NCBI GenBank assembly: GCA_934636425.1
Contig: CAKUAV010000002.1
Location: 1-61,679, forward strand
From: an uncultured Clostridia bacterium
GTDB lineage: Bacteria; Bacillota; Clostridia; Christensenellales; Aristaeellaceae
DNA: 61,679 nt
Direction: 5' to 3'
Part shown: positions 37,801 through 45,061 of the stretch, piece after piece
Layout of the letters: the number at the start of each line of letters is the position of its first letter
How positions within the stretch are numbered: position 1 is the stretch's first letter
The notes under the pieces: generated by a model
Database searches by the model: none
Seen by the model: only the letters and a program-made list of their open reading frames with translations
What the model was told of the DNA's origin: nothing
Position numbers and translations under genes: made by a program

Positions 37801-38553
37801 GACGGCGATATAGCGCTCATAGGCCGCGCGCGCGTCGTTCTCGTCGATGGTCACCTCGTCCAGCGCGGTGAGGAACGTCGTGTGGCGGCAGTGATCCGAC
37901 CAGTAGGTGTCCAGCATGCGGATCTCGGTGAGCGTGGGATCGCGCTTCTCGCCGAGGAAGTAGTCGCGGCAGCAGCGCAGATCATTGAGATCCATCGCCA
38001 GCGCGAGCGCGTTGCCCACATCGGCCAGCTGCTGATCGTCCATGCCGATAAAGCCCTCGACGACCGGCGTGCGCACCGGCGGCTCGGTCTTCATGTCGAG
38101 CGTCTCGACCGGCTCGAGCGAGGCCTCGCGGCTCTCGACCGGGTTCATGAGGTGCTTTTTGATCTTCAAAAGGTCGCTTTCGCTCAGATCGCCGCGCAGC
38201 AGATAGATTCTGGCGGTGCGCACGGCGGGCTTTTCGCCCTGACTGACCAGCTGCACGCACTGGGCGGCCGAATCGGCGCGCTGATCGAACTGGCCGGGCA
38301 GATATTCCGTGGCGAAGACGGTGTAGCCGCGCGCGTCCAGCTCGGTGGTCACATCGTCCACCTGCGGCTCGGAGAACACCGCGCCCACGCATTTGTCCAT
38401 AACGTCCGCGGAAATGTGCTCCACATCGTAGCGGTTGATCACGCGCACGTCCTCGAGCGCCTTCACGCCCAGGAACGAGCGCATATCATTGAGCAGCGCG
38501 CGTCCCTCCTGACGGAACGCCGGCTTCTTTTCAACAAACAGCCTGTATACCAT
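34864..38553 (-). CDS. purL: Phosphoribosylformylglycinamidine synthase, single-chain
   Basis: 1229 residues: N-terminal PurS-like domain, two AIRS-type halves (SDHCRHTTF...HNHPTEIEPFGGAATCIGGAIRD is the hallmark of the first) and a C-terminal class I glutaminase with VCNGFQALIKLG carrying the nucleophilic Cys and a late SHGEGRF. This is the large one-chain type found in Proteobacteria and some Clostridia, instead of the PurS/PurQ/PurL complex of Bacillus. It converts FGAR plus glutamine to FGAM. The ATG overlaps the purD stop codon by one base (TAATG), indicating translational coupling. Confidence 0.96.
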   Translation of the reverse strand: MVYRLFVEKKPAFRQEGRALLNDMRSFLGVKALEDVRVINRYDVEHISADVMDKCVGAVFSEPQVDDVTTELDARGYTVFATEYLPGQFDQRADSAAQCVQLVSQGEKPAVRTARIYLLRGDLSESDLLKIKKHLMNPVESREASLEPVETLDMKTEPPVRTPVVEGFIGMDDQQLADVGNALALAMDLNDLRCCRDYFLGEKRDPTLTEIRMLDTYWSDHCRHTTFLTALDEVTIDENDARAAYERYIAVREELGRGEKPVTLMDMATIGAKYLKKTGKLTDLDESEEINACTVRMKADVNGHDEDWLLLFKNETHNHPTEIEPFGGAATCIGGAIRDPLSGRGYVYQAMRVTGAADPTRPVEDTIPGKLPQRKLTTTAAAGYSSYGNQIGLATGIVDEIYHDGYAAKRMEIGAVVGAAPAENVRRETPAPGDIIVLLGGRTGRDGCGGATGSSKSHSRTSLETCGAEVQKGNAPEERKLQRLMRDPRATKLIKRCNDFGAGGVSVAIGELAEGLEIDLNAVPRKYDGLSGTELAISESQERMAVVLAKEDVDAFIALAEGENLEATVVATVTDKKRLVMRWNGDVIVDVARVFLDSNGAQRHARAHVTAGEAYKKDVPADFVEGMKALSADLNVCSKRGLSERFDSTIGAATVLMPFGGKYQRTPIQAMVAKLPVMGGKTTSCSAMSWGYNPLVTEKDPYRGAYLAVIESLCKLAACGAGIDSAHLTFQEYFERMGAAESWGKPMAALLGALDAQLGLGVGAIGGKDSMSGSFEKLHVPPTLVSFAVSTAHIGDIISPEFKRAGSRVAYLSAEKDENGLPNAGSVRALCERVTALIREGRVLSCWTPGFGGVAEGILKMAVGNGIGFKFDKAFGIERAFSLDYGSFILELAQGADVGEIIGQTTSDGCLSMGGESVSLCTLTALYEGRLESVFPNSTVKDESAVEPFTWCGRTTCHEGKPIGRPRVLIPVFPGTNCEYDTAAAFEQAGAIPQIMVINNMSAAGVQQSVERFAKLLDESQMLFLPGGFSGGDEPDGSGKFITAFLRNPVLAEKTMALLNARDGLIGGVCNGFQALIKLGLVPYGEIRDMDDACPTLTFNVIGRHQSRLARTRVCSNRSPWLSYLPVGKVTITPISHGEGRFIASDELIAQLAKNGQIATQYCDETGAPSMDISVNPNGSVQAIEGVTSPDGRVFGRMAHSERAGEGLYKNVPGENSLAIFRGAVEYFR

Positions 38554-39827
38554 TATTTTACCTCCCGCAGCGCCCGCGCGCCGATGTCCTTCCGGAAGTG
38601 TACGCCCTCAAACGTTATGCCCGACGCCGCGTCGTAGGCCTTCTTCACGGCCTCGCTGAGCGTGGGCGCGGTGCAGGTTATGCCCAGCACGCGGCCGCCA
38701 CTGGTGACGAGACGGCCGTCCTTCAGCGCCGTGCCCGCGTGATAGACCGTCGCGCCTTTGAGCTTCTCCTCGTCGGTCACGACGATCTCCTTGCCCTTTT
38801 CGTAGTGCGTGGGATAGCCGCCCGAGGCGAGAATCACGCAGCAGGCCGCGCCCGAATCGAACTCGACCGTCAGCTGATCCAGCGTGCCGCTGGTCGTGGC
38901 CTGCATGACGGTGAGCAGATCGGTCTTGAGCAGCGGCAGCACCACCTGCGTCTCGGGATCGCCGAAGCGGCAGTTGTACTCGATGACCTTGGGGCCGTCC
39001 TTTGTGAGCATCAGCCCGAAATACAGACAGCCGCGAAACTCGCGCCCCTCGGCCTTCATGGCGCGTATGGTGGGCAGGAAGATTTCCTGCATGCAGCGCT
39101 CGGCAACCTCCTGCGTATAGAAGGGATTGGGCGCGATGGTGCCCATGCCGCCGGTGTTGGGGCCTTCGTCGCCGTCCAGCGCGCGCTTGTGATCCATGGA
39201 CGACACCATCGGCACGACGACATTTCCGTCGGTGAACGAAAGCACGGACACCTCGGGACCCTCGAGGAACTCCTCGACGACCACCTTCGCGCCGCTCTCG
39301 CCGAATATGCGCTCGCCCATGATCGAGCGGACGGCCTGCTCGGCCTCGTCTCGATTTGCGCAGACAAACACGCCCTTGCCCAGCGCCAGCCCGTCGGCCT
39401 TGACCACGACCGCGCCGCTGCCCGAGCGGACGTAGTCAATCGCCGCATCCATGTCGGTGAAGATCTCATACGCGGCGGTCGGAATACTGTATTTCTTCAT
39501 GAGCGATTTGGAAAACGCCTTGCTGCCCTCTATGATCGCGGCATTTTTGCGCGGCCCGAAGCAGGGCACGCCGATCGCCTCCAGCCGGTCGACCAGCCCC
39601 AGCGCCAGCGGATCGTCCGGCGCGACAACGGCGTAATCGATTCTGTGATCGGCCGCAAAGGCGCAGATTCCGTCCAGATCCTTCGCGCCGATGGCGACGC
39701 ACACAGCGTCCTGCGCGATGCCGCCGTTGCCGGGCAGCGCGTATATGGTCTCGACGCGCGGATTTTCCTTCAGCTTTTTGATAATCGCGTGCTCGCGGCC
39801 GCCGCCGCCCACAACCATGATGTTCAT
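38553..39827 (-). CDS. purD: Phosphoribosylamine--glycine ligase
   Basis: 424 residues. ATP-grasp enzyme: VVGGGGREHAIIKKL at the N-terminus, then ALGKGVFVCANRDEA, FLEGPEVSVLSFTDG, PNTGGMGTIAPNPFYT, GCLYFGLMLTKDGPKVIEYNCRFGDPETQVVLP. It makes GAR from phosphoribosylamine and glycine. It is separated from the upstream transformylase gene by 83 bp holding a hairpin, and runs directly into purL. Confidence 0.97.
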   Translation of the reverse strand: MNIMVVGGGGREHAIIKKLKENPRVETIYALPGNGGIAQDAVCVAIGAKDLDGICAFAADHRIDYAVVAPDDPLALGLVDRLEAIGVPCFGPRKNAAIIEGSKAFSKSLMKKYSIPTAAYEIFTDMDAAIDYVRSGSGAVVVKADGLALGKGVFVCANRDEAEQAVRSIMGERIFGESGAKVVVEEFLEGPEVSVLSFTDGNVVVPMVSSMDHKRALDGDEGPNTGGMGTIAPNPFYTQEVAERCMQEIFLPTIRAMKAEGREFRGCLYFGLMLTKDGPKVIEYNCRFGDPETQVVLPLLKTDLLTVMQATTSGTLDQLTVEFDSGAACCVILASGGYPTHYEKGKEIVVTDEEKLKGATVYHAGTALKDGRLVTSGGRVLGITCTAPTLSEAVKKAYDAASGITFEGVHFRKDIGARALREVK

Positions 39828-39867
39828 AGCTCATTCTCCTGCGATTTGCAAAATAGGATGTCAAAGC

Positions 39868-39903
39868 GCCTTCCCCCGTTATCGCACAGGGAAAGACGCC
39901 TAT
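39868..39903 (-). terminator. Intra-operon hairpin between the AICAR transformylase gene and purD
   Basis: Minus strand GCGTCTTTCCC pairs with GGGGGAAGGCGC and is followed by TTTGAC. The T run is weak, so it may attenuate, stabilise an mRNA end, or do nothing; full termination would isolate purD-purL-fhs. Confidence 0.5.
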
Positions 39904-39910
39904 CAATTTG

Positions 39911-41092
39911 TTAATGATGGAACAGGCGCAGTCCGGTGAACGCCATGGCGATGCCGTACTTGTCGCACACGCCGATGACGTGATCGTCGCGGATGGAGCC
40001 GCCGGGCTGAGCGATATAGCTCACGCCGCTGCGGTGCGCGCGCTCGACGTTGTCGCCGAAGGGGAAGAACGCGTCGCTGCCCAGCGCCACGCCGGAGAAG
40101 CCTTTGAGCCACTCGGCCTTCTCCTCTTCAGTCAGCGGCTCGGGACGCACTGTGAAGAAGCTGCGCCACACGTCGTCGCCCAGCACGTCGGCGGACTCGG
40201 TGGCGGAGAGATACAGATCGATTGTGTTGTCGCGCTCAGGGCGGCCGAGGCTCTCGACGAATGAGAGCGCCTGAACCTTGGGATGCTGGCGCAGATGCCA
40301 CAGATCGGCCTTGTTGCCGGCCAGGCGCGTGCAGTGGATGCGGCTCTGCTGACCCGCGCCCACGCCGATGGCCATGCCGTTTTCGGCATAGCACACCGAG
40401 TTCGACTGGGTATACTTGAGCGTGATCAGCGCCACGATGAGATCGCGCGCCGCGCTTTCGGGGATGTCCTTGTTGGCGGTGGGGCGGTTCTCCAGAAGGC
40501 TCTCGTCGATTTTGACGGTGTTGTGGCCCTGCTCGAACGTCACGCCGAACACCTGCTTGCGCTCGAGCGCTGCGGGAACATAAGAAGGATCGATCTGGAC
40601 GACGTTATACGCGCCCTTGCGCTTTTTCGTGAGCACCTCGAGCGCCTCGTCGGTGTAGCCGGGGGCGATCACGCCGTCGGACACCTCGCGGGAGATCAGC
40701 TTGGCGGTGGCCAGATCGCACACGTCGCTCAGCGCCGCCCAGTCGCCGAATGAGGACATGCGATCGGCGCCGCGCGCGCGGGCATAGGCGCACGCCAGAG
40801 GCGTGAGCCTGGCCTTTTCGACAAAGCAGGCCTTGCGCTCGACGTCGGAAAGCGGCAGGCCGACCGCCGCGCCGGCGGGGCTGACGTGCTTAAAGGACGC
40901 GGCGGCGGGCAGGCCTGTGGCCGCCTTCAGCTCGCTGACCAGCTGCCAGCCGTTGAGCGCGTCCAGAAAATTGATGTAGCCGGGGCGGCCGCAGAGCACA
41001 TTGACGGGCAGCTCGCTGCCGTCCTCCATGAAAATGCGGGCCGGCTTCTGATTGGGATTGCAGCCGTATTTGAGCTGGATTTCATTGGCCAT
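39911..41092 (-). CDS. Stand-alone AICAR transformylase (PurH C-terminal domain only)
   Basis: 393 residues covering only the formyltransferase part of PurH. The catalytic Lys-His pair appears in SFKHVSPAGAAVG; IVALITLKYTQSNSVCYAENGMAIGVGAGQQSRIHCTRLAG and ALGSDAFFPFGDNVERAHRSGVSYIAQPGGSIRDDHVI are the signature blocks. The N-terminal IMP cyclohydrolase (MGS-like) domain is missing. It formylates AICAR with 10-formyl-THF to FAICAR. The ring closure would be done by the PurO-like protein encoded 15 bp upstream. GGAG 10 bp before the ATG at 41090-41092 fixes the start; the upstream GTG is too close to it. Confidence 0.93.
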   Translation of the reverse strand: MANEIQLKYGCNPNQKPARIFMEDGSELPVNVLCGRPGYINFLDALNGWQLVSELKAATGLPAAASFKHVSPAGAAVGLPLSDVERKACFVEKARLTPLACAYARARGADRMSSFGDWAALSDVCDLATAKLISREVSDGVIAPGYTDEALEVLTKKRKGAYNVVQIDPSYVPAALERKQVFGVTFEQGHNTVKIDESLLENRPTANKDIPESAARDLIVALITLKYTQSNSVCYAENGMAIGVGAGQQSRIHCTRLAGNKADLWHLRQHPKVQALSFVESLGRPERDNTIDLYLSATESADVLGDDVWRSFFTVRPEPLTEEEKAEWLKGFSGVALGSDAFFPFGDNVERAHRSGVSYIAQPGGSIRDDHVIGVCDKYGIAMAFTGLRLFHH

Positions 41093-41107
41093 GGTGCGCA
41101 CGCTCCT

Positions 41108-41818
41108 TTACTTGTTCTTGTTGACGATGCGGGTGGTCCAGGAGTGAACCTCGGGATCGATCATGCGCACGAACAGCGCGATTTTGTTCTCCGAATCGAG
41201 ATTCTCCCAGATGGTCTGCGTGATATGGTCAATGTCGCCCGACAGTGAAACCGCCGTGGGATCGCCGTCAAAGGAGGGCAGCGGATGGCCGTCGCCGCTG
41301 TAGGTGTGGATGAAGTGACCCAGACCGTTCACCGGCATATCGTAATGATAGAAATAGCGCGCGCAGGAGGCCGCCGAGCCGCCCATGCTCTTCAATATGC
41401 TCAGCTTGTAGGAAAAGCCCTTGCCCTTCATTGTCACGATGCCGCTGATGCGGGGCGTGTAGTTGGGCGCGTCCGGCTCGAAGCTGCGGGTGGACAGCGC
41501 TGTCTCGAAGCTGCCGCCGGAGACCATGTGGTCGTAGATTGTGTCGGTCTGATCGCCGTTGGTGACGATTGTGCTCTCGCCCAGCACGCGCACGGGATTG
41601 TATATGATCAGCGAGGGGTCCTTCATCAGCGTGGGGTCAAAGGCCTCTGTGCGCAGCTCGTCGGCGTGAGGCATAAAGATGCGGTTGCGGCTGTTCTCGC
41701 TGCGTCCCATGATGAAATAGGCGACGACGGCGCGGCCGTCCTCGTTCGCGCCGATGATGATGCCGCGCCCCGGATAGCTGCTCGCGGACACGGCCGTTTT
41801 CAGATCGATGACGTTCAT
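41108..41818 (-). CDS. PurO-type (archaeal-like) IMP cyclohydrolase
   Basis: 236 residues. The sequence (SSYPGRGIIIGANEDGRAVVAYFIMGRSENSRNRIF, NGDQTDTIYDH, PNYTPRISGIVTMKGKGFSYKLSILKS) matches the IMP cyclohydrolase-like family whose archaeal member PurO closes FAICAR to IMP. In a pur operon next to a transformylase without its cyclohydrolase half, this role is strongly suggested. The ATG overlaps the purN stop codon by 4 bp (ATGA). Not proven biochemically here; the NTN-hydrolase-like fold is family knowledge. Confidence 0.85.
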   Translation of the reverse strand: MNVIDLKTAVSASSYPGRGIIIGANEDGRAVVAYFIMGRSENSRNRIFMPHADELRTEAFDPTLMKDPSLIIYNPVRVLGESTIVTNGDQTDTIYDHMVSGGSFETALSTRSFEPDAPNYTPRISGIVTMKGKGFSYKLSILKSMGGSAASCARYFYHYDMPVNGLGHFIHTYSGDGHPLPSFDGDPTAVSLSGDIDHITQTIWENLDSENKIALFVRMIDPEVHSWTTRIVNKNK

Positions 41819-42429
41819 GACTCCTTCTCCTTCGCTATTCTCTGAGCCGCCATGGCCGCGGCGCGGGGCAGCAGTATCCACTCCGCCTGCTCCATCACGC
41901 GGCGCTGAAGCGTTTCGGGCGTATCGCCCGCCTCGACGGCCACCGCCTTCTGGGCGATGATTTCGCCGCCGTCGGGAATTTCGTTGACATAGTGAACCGT
42001 CGCGCCGGTCACCTTCACGCCCCGCTCGAGCGCCGCCTCGTGAACGCGCAGGCCGTAATAGCCCGCGCCGCAGAAGGACGGGATGAGCGAGGGGTGAACG
42101 TTCAATATGCGCCTGGGGTACTGCTTTACAAAGTTCTCGCTCAGAATCACCATGAAGCCGGCGAGAACGATCATCTCAATGCCGTGCGCGGCCAGCGTCT
42201 CGGAAAGCCTGTCCTCGAACGCGGCGCGGTCGGCCTTTTTTCTGCGGCTCAGCACGGCCGTCTCAACGCCGTACTTCTTCGCCCGCTCGAGCGCGTAGGC
42301 GTCCTCCTTGTCGGAGACCACCAGCACAATCTCGCCGCAGGGAATCTCGCCGCGCGCCTGCGCGTCAAGCAGCGCCTGAAGGTTTGTGCCGCCGCCGGAA
42401 ACCAGCACGGCGATGCGCGTCTTCAGCAT
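41815..42429 (-). CDS. purN: Phosphoribosylglycinamide formyltransferase (PurN)
   Basis: 204 residues. IAVLVSGGGTNLQALLDAQ at the N-terminus, then the active-site region FMVILSENFVKQYPRRILNVHPSLIPSFCGAGYYGLRVHEAALERGVKVTGATVHYVNEIPDGGEII with the catalytic Asn/His/Asp set. It transfers formyl from 10-formyl-THF to GAR. The start overlaps the purM stop by 7 bp, so the longer in-frame extension into purM is rejected. Confidence 0.97.
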   Translation of the reverse strand: MLKTRIAVLVSGGGTNLQALLDAQARGEIPCGEIVLVVSDKEDAYALERAKKYGVETAVLSRRKKADRAAFEDRLSETLAAHGIEMIVLAGFMVILSENFVKQYPRRILNVHPSLIPSFCGAGYYGLRVHEAALERGVKVTGATVHYVNEIPDGGEIIAQKAVAVEAGDTPETLQRRVMEQAEWILLPRAAAMAAQRIAKEKES

Positions 42430-43460
42430 ATGACAACGCGCTCCTCGCCGGAGACGATCTCGCCCAGCACGACAGGCTCCTCGCCCGCGCCCTTCAGGAT
42501 CTCGAGCGCGCGATCGGCCTCGCTCCTGGGCACGACCACGCTCATGCCCACGCCCATGTTGAACGTGTTGAACATATCGCGCTCGGAGACGCCGCCCTCT
42601 TTGGCAATGAGATCGAATATCGGCAGCACGGGCACGGCCTTTTTCTCGATGCGCGCGCACAGCCCCGCGGGGATGCTGCGCGGAATGTTTTCATAGAAGC
42701 CGCCGCCGGTGATGTGGGACACGCCCTTCACATTGCAGGCCGCCTTGAGCGCCAGTATGCTCCTCACATAGATGCGGGTGGGCGTGAGCAGGCACTCGCC
42801 CAGCGACGCGCCCAGCTCGTCCACATGCGCCTTCATGTCGCGCTTTTCCACATCGAACACGCGGCGCACCAGCGAAAAGCCGTTGGAATGAACGCCGGAG
42901 GAGCGCAGGCCGAGAATCACGTCGCCCGCGGCCATGGTCTTGTTGTCGATGATCTTGTCGCCGTCGACGAGGCCGACGCTGAAGCCGGCCAGATCGTATT
43001 CATTCTCGGGATAGAAGCCGGGCATCTCGGCCGTCTCGCCGCCGATGAGCGCGCAGCCGGCCTGAACGCAGCCCTCCGCCACGCCGGAGACGATGTCGGC
43101 GATGCGCTCGGGCACGTTCTTGCCGCAGGCGATGTAATCGAGGAAGAACAGCGGCTGAGCGCCGCAGCACACCACGTCGTTGACGCACATGGCGACGCAG
43201 TCTATGCCCACGGTGTCGTGCCTGTCCATCAGAAAGGCGATTTTGAGCTTTGTGCCCACGCCGTCTGTGCCGCTGACCAGCACAGGCTGCTTAACGCCCG
43301 CGAGATTGGGCACAAACACGCCGCCGAAGCCGCCGATGTCGCAGTCCGCGCCCGGAATCATCGTGCGCGCGACGTGCTTCTTCATCAGCTCGACCGCCTT
43401 ATAGCCCGCGGTGATGTCCACGCCCGCGGCCGCGTAGCTGTCCGATCGGGAATTGACCAT
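42423..43460 (-). CDS. purM: Phosphoribosylformylglycinamidine cyclo-ligase
   Basis: 345 residues. SYAAAGVDITAGYKAVELMKKHV, GGFGGVFVP, LVSGTDGVGTKLKIAFLMDRHDTVGIDCVAMCVNDVVCCGAQPLFFLDYIACGK and LIGGETAEMPGFY identify PurM. It closes FGAM to AIR. Twelve bases separate it from purC, with which it is co-transcribed. Confidence 0.98.
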   Translation of the reverse strand: MVNSRSDSYAAAGVDITAGYKAVELMKKHVARTMIPGADCDIGGFGGVFVPNLAGVKQPVLVSGTDGVGTKLKIAFLMDRHDTVGIDCVAMCVNDVVCCGAQPLFFLDYIACGKNVPERIADIVSGVAEGCVQAGCALIGGETAEMPGFYPENEYDLAGFSVGLVDGDKIIDNKTMAAGDVILGLRSSGVHSNGFSLVRRVFDVEKRDMKAHVDELGASLGECLLTPTRIYVRSILALKAACNVKGVSHITGGGFYENIPRSIPAGLCARIEKKAVPVLPIFDLIAKEGGVSERDMFNTFNMGVGMSVVVPRSEADRALEILKGAGEEPVVLGEIVSGEERVVIC

Positions 43461-43472
43461 TGTGCCGCCTCC

Positions 43473-44183
43473 TCACTTGCCCTTGACGCGCTTCATCATT
43501 TCCTGATAGGCTTCCTCAACGCCGCCCAGATCGCGGCGGAAGCGATCCTTGTCCAGCTTCTCGTGGGTCTTGCTGTCCCAGAAGCGGCAGGTGTCGGGCG
43601 AAATTTCGTCGGCGAGGATGATCGTGCCGTCGGCCAGGCGGCCGAACTCCAGCTTGAAGTCGACCAGATCCACGCCGATGCTCTTGAAGTACTCCTTGAG
43701 CAGCTCGTCCACCTTGAAGGCCATGGCCTTTATGGTCTCGATCTCCTCGCGGGTGGCCAGCTTGAGCGCCAGGGCGTGATAGTCGTTGATCAGCGGATCG
43801 CCCAGATCGTCGTTCTTGTAGGAAAACTCGATCGTCGGCTCGTCGAACACGATGCCCTCCTCAACGCCGTATCTCTTGGCGAAGGAGCCGGCGGAAATGT
43901 TGCGCACGATGACCTCCAGCGGCACGATGGAGACCTTCTTCACCACGGTGTCGCGCTCGGAGAGCTCCTCGACAAAGTGGGTGGGCACGCCGTGCTCGGA
44001 GAGCATACGCATCAGCAGATTGCTCATCTGGTTGTTGATCGCGCCCTTGCCGGCGATGGCGCCCTTCTTGAGGCCGTTGAACGCGGTCGCGTCGTCCTTG
44101 TAGGAGACGATGTACAATTCGGGATTGTCGGTCGTATAAACCTTCTTGGCCTTGCCCTCATAGATCATTTCACGCTTTTCCAT
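43473..44183 (-). CDS. purC: Phosphoribosylaminoimidazole-succinocarboxamide synthase
   Basis: 236 residues. KREMIYEGKAKKVYTTDNPELYIVSYKDDATAFN, EVIVRNISAGSFAKRYGVEEG, LVDFKLEFGRL and ILADEISPDTCRFWD are SAICAR synthetase signatures. It joins CAIR and aspartate. The ATG at 44181-44183 lies 10 bp after GGAGG; a GTG nine bases earlier is too close to that site. The Shine-Dalgarno site overlaps the end of purE. Confidence 0.97.
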   Translation of the reverse strand: MEKREMIYEGKAKKVYTTDNPELYIVSYKDDATAFNGLKKGAIAGKGAINNQMSNLLMRMLSEHGVPTHFVEELSERDTVVKKVSIVPLEVIVRNISAGSFAKRYGVEEGIVFDEPTIEFSYKNDDLGDPLINDYHALALKLATREEIETIKAMAFKVDELLKEYFKSIGVDLVDFKLEFGRLADGTIILADEISPDTCRFWDSKTHEKLDKDRFRRDLGGVEEAYQEMMKRVKGK

Positions 44184-44188
44184 CTTTG

Positions 44189-44695
44189 TCACGCCTCCAA
44201 TATTTTATCAATTTCGTCCTGAAGCTTTCTGTCCTTTTCAATCACGGCCTGCGTGTTTCTCTCGCGCAGAGCGCGCAGCTTTTCGCGCAGCTCGCCGTCG
44301 CAAAGAGAAAGCATCTGTGCCGCCAGAAGCGCCGCGTTGCGCGCGCCGTCGATCGCCACTGTGGCCACCGGCATGCCCGAGGGCATCTGCACCGTGGAGA
44401 GCAGCGCGTCCAGCCCGTCCAGCGTGGAAGAGCTGATCGGCAGCCCGATGACCGGCAGAACCGTGTTGGCCGCCAGCGCGCCCGCCAGATGCGCCGCCTT
44501 GCCCGCCGCCGCAATCAGCACGCCGAAGCCGTTCTGCTCGGCGTTTTTCGCGAAATCCGCCGCCTCGGCCGGCGTTCTGTGCGCCGATATGATCCTCATC
44601 TCGAAGGGTATGCCCAGCTCCTTCAGCGTGAGCGCCGCGCTCTTGACCTTGCCCAGATCGCTGTCGCTCCCCATCACAATGGCTGCTTTTTTCAT
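44189..44695 (-). CDS. purE: N5-carboxyaminoimidazole ribonucleotide mutase (class I PurE)
   Basis: 168 residues. IVMGSDSDLGKVKSA, ISAHRTPAEAADFA and LIAAAGKAAHLAGALAANTVLPVIGLPI are typical of PurE. Class I enzymes use N5-CAIR and need PurK, which is not in the window. First gene of the operon; AGGAGG precedes the ATG. Confidence 0.97.
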   Translation of the reverse strand: MKKAAIVMGSDSDLGKVKSAALTLKELGIPFEMRIISAHRTPAEAADFAKNAEQNGFGVLIAAAGKAAHLAGALAANTVLPVIGLPISSSTLDGLDALLSTVQMPSGMPVATVAIDGARNAALLAAQMLSLCDGELREKLRALRERNTQAVIEKDRKLQDEIDKILEA

Positions 44696-44713
44696 GGCGA
44701 CCTCCTGTTTTAC

Positions 44714-44820
44714 GAACATTGTTCCCTGTTGTCGCTGTTATTATACACATTTTCCGCGCGGAGATCAACAATGTTCTTGTAAATCACGCGGATTCATAAT
44801 CCAGCCTCCGAACAATGTTT
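44714..44820. promoter_or_regulatory. PurBox-like operators around the purE promoter
   Basis: Three related palindromes: GAACATTGTTC at 44714-44724 (just downstream of the expected transcription start), AACAATGTTC at 44767-44776 (overlapping the -35) and CCGAACAATGTTT at 44808-44820. They resemble the CGAACAAT core of the PurBox bound by Bacillus-type PurR. A fourth half-site, CGAACAATG, is at about 44997. Centre spacings of about 53 and 43 bp fit roughly five and four helical turns. Repression by PurR with PRPP as inducer is inferred. Confidence 0.6.
44740..44768 (-). promoter_or_regulatory. Promoter of the purine operon
   Basis: Minus strand TTGATC, 17 bp, TATAAT, ending 45 bp before the purE ATG. 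The leader is under 40 bases, too short for a purine riboswitch. Confidence 0.8.
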
Positions 44821-45010
44821 TTATGCCGTTTCGAGCGCTTCCGGGTGTGTTTATTCATTTGGAGCGCGGCGCGCGGCCTTTTTAAGCGCTTTTTGTCATT
44901 TGAAGCGAATGCGTTATTCACTTTTTCCGCAGGGGCGTTTCGATGCGCCGCGTTAATTTTCCTTGTCGGGCGTTCCGCGCGCCGCTCGGCTTTTACGAAC
45001 AATGAGGGAC

Positions 45011-45049
45011 GCGAACGCCGCCCGTCGGCATCCGACAGGCGGCGTTCGC
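45011..45049 (-). terminator. Strong hairpin downstream of proS
   Basis: Near-perfect 18-bp arms GCGAACGCCGCC(C/T)GTCGG / CCGAC(A/G)GGCGGCGTTCGC with a 3-base loop, 12 bp after the proS stop. There is no T run on either strand, so intrinsic termination is uncertain. The rest of 44821-45010 shows nothing else. Confidence 0.55.
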
Positions 45050-45061
45050 TGTGAGAAAATA

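Noticed and set aside
44696..44735. Purine riboswitch before purE
   Set aside because: The leader is under 40 bases and has none of the purine aptamer core; the guaA leader is equally short.
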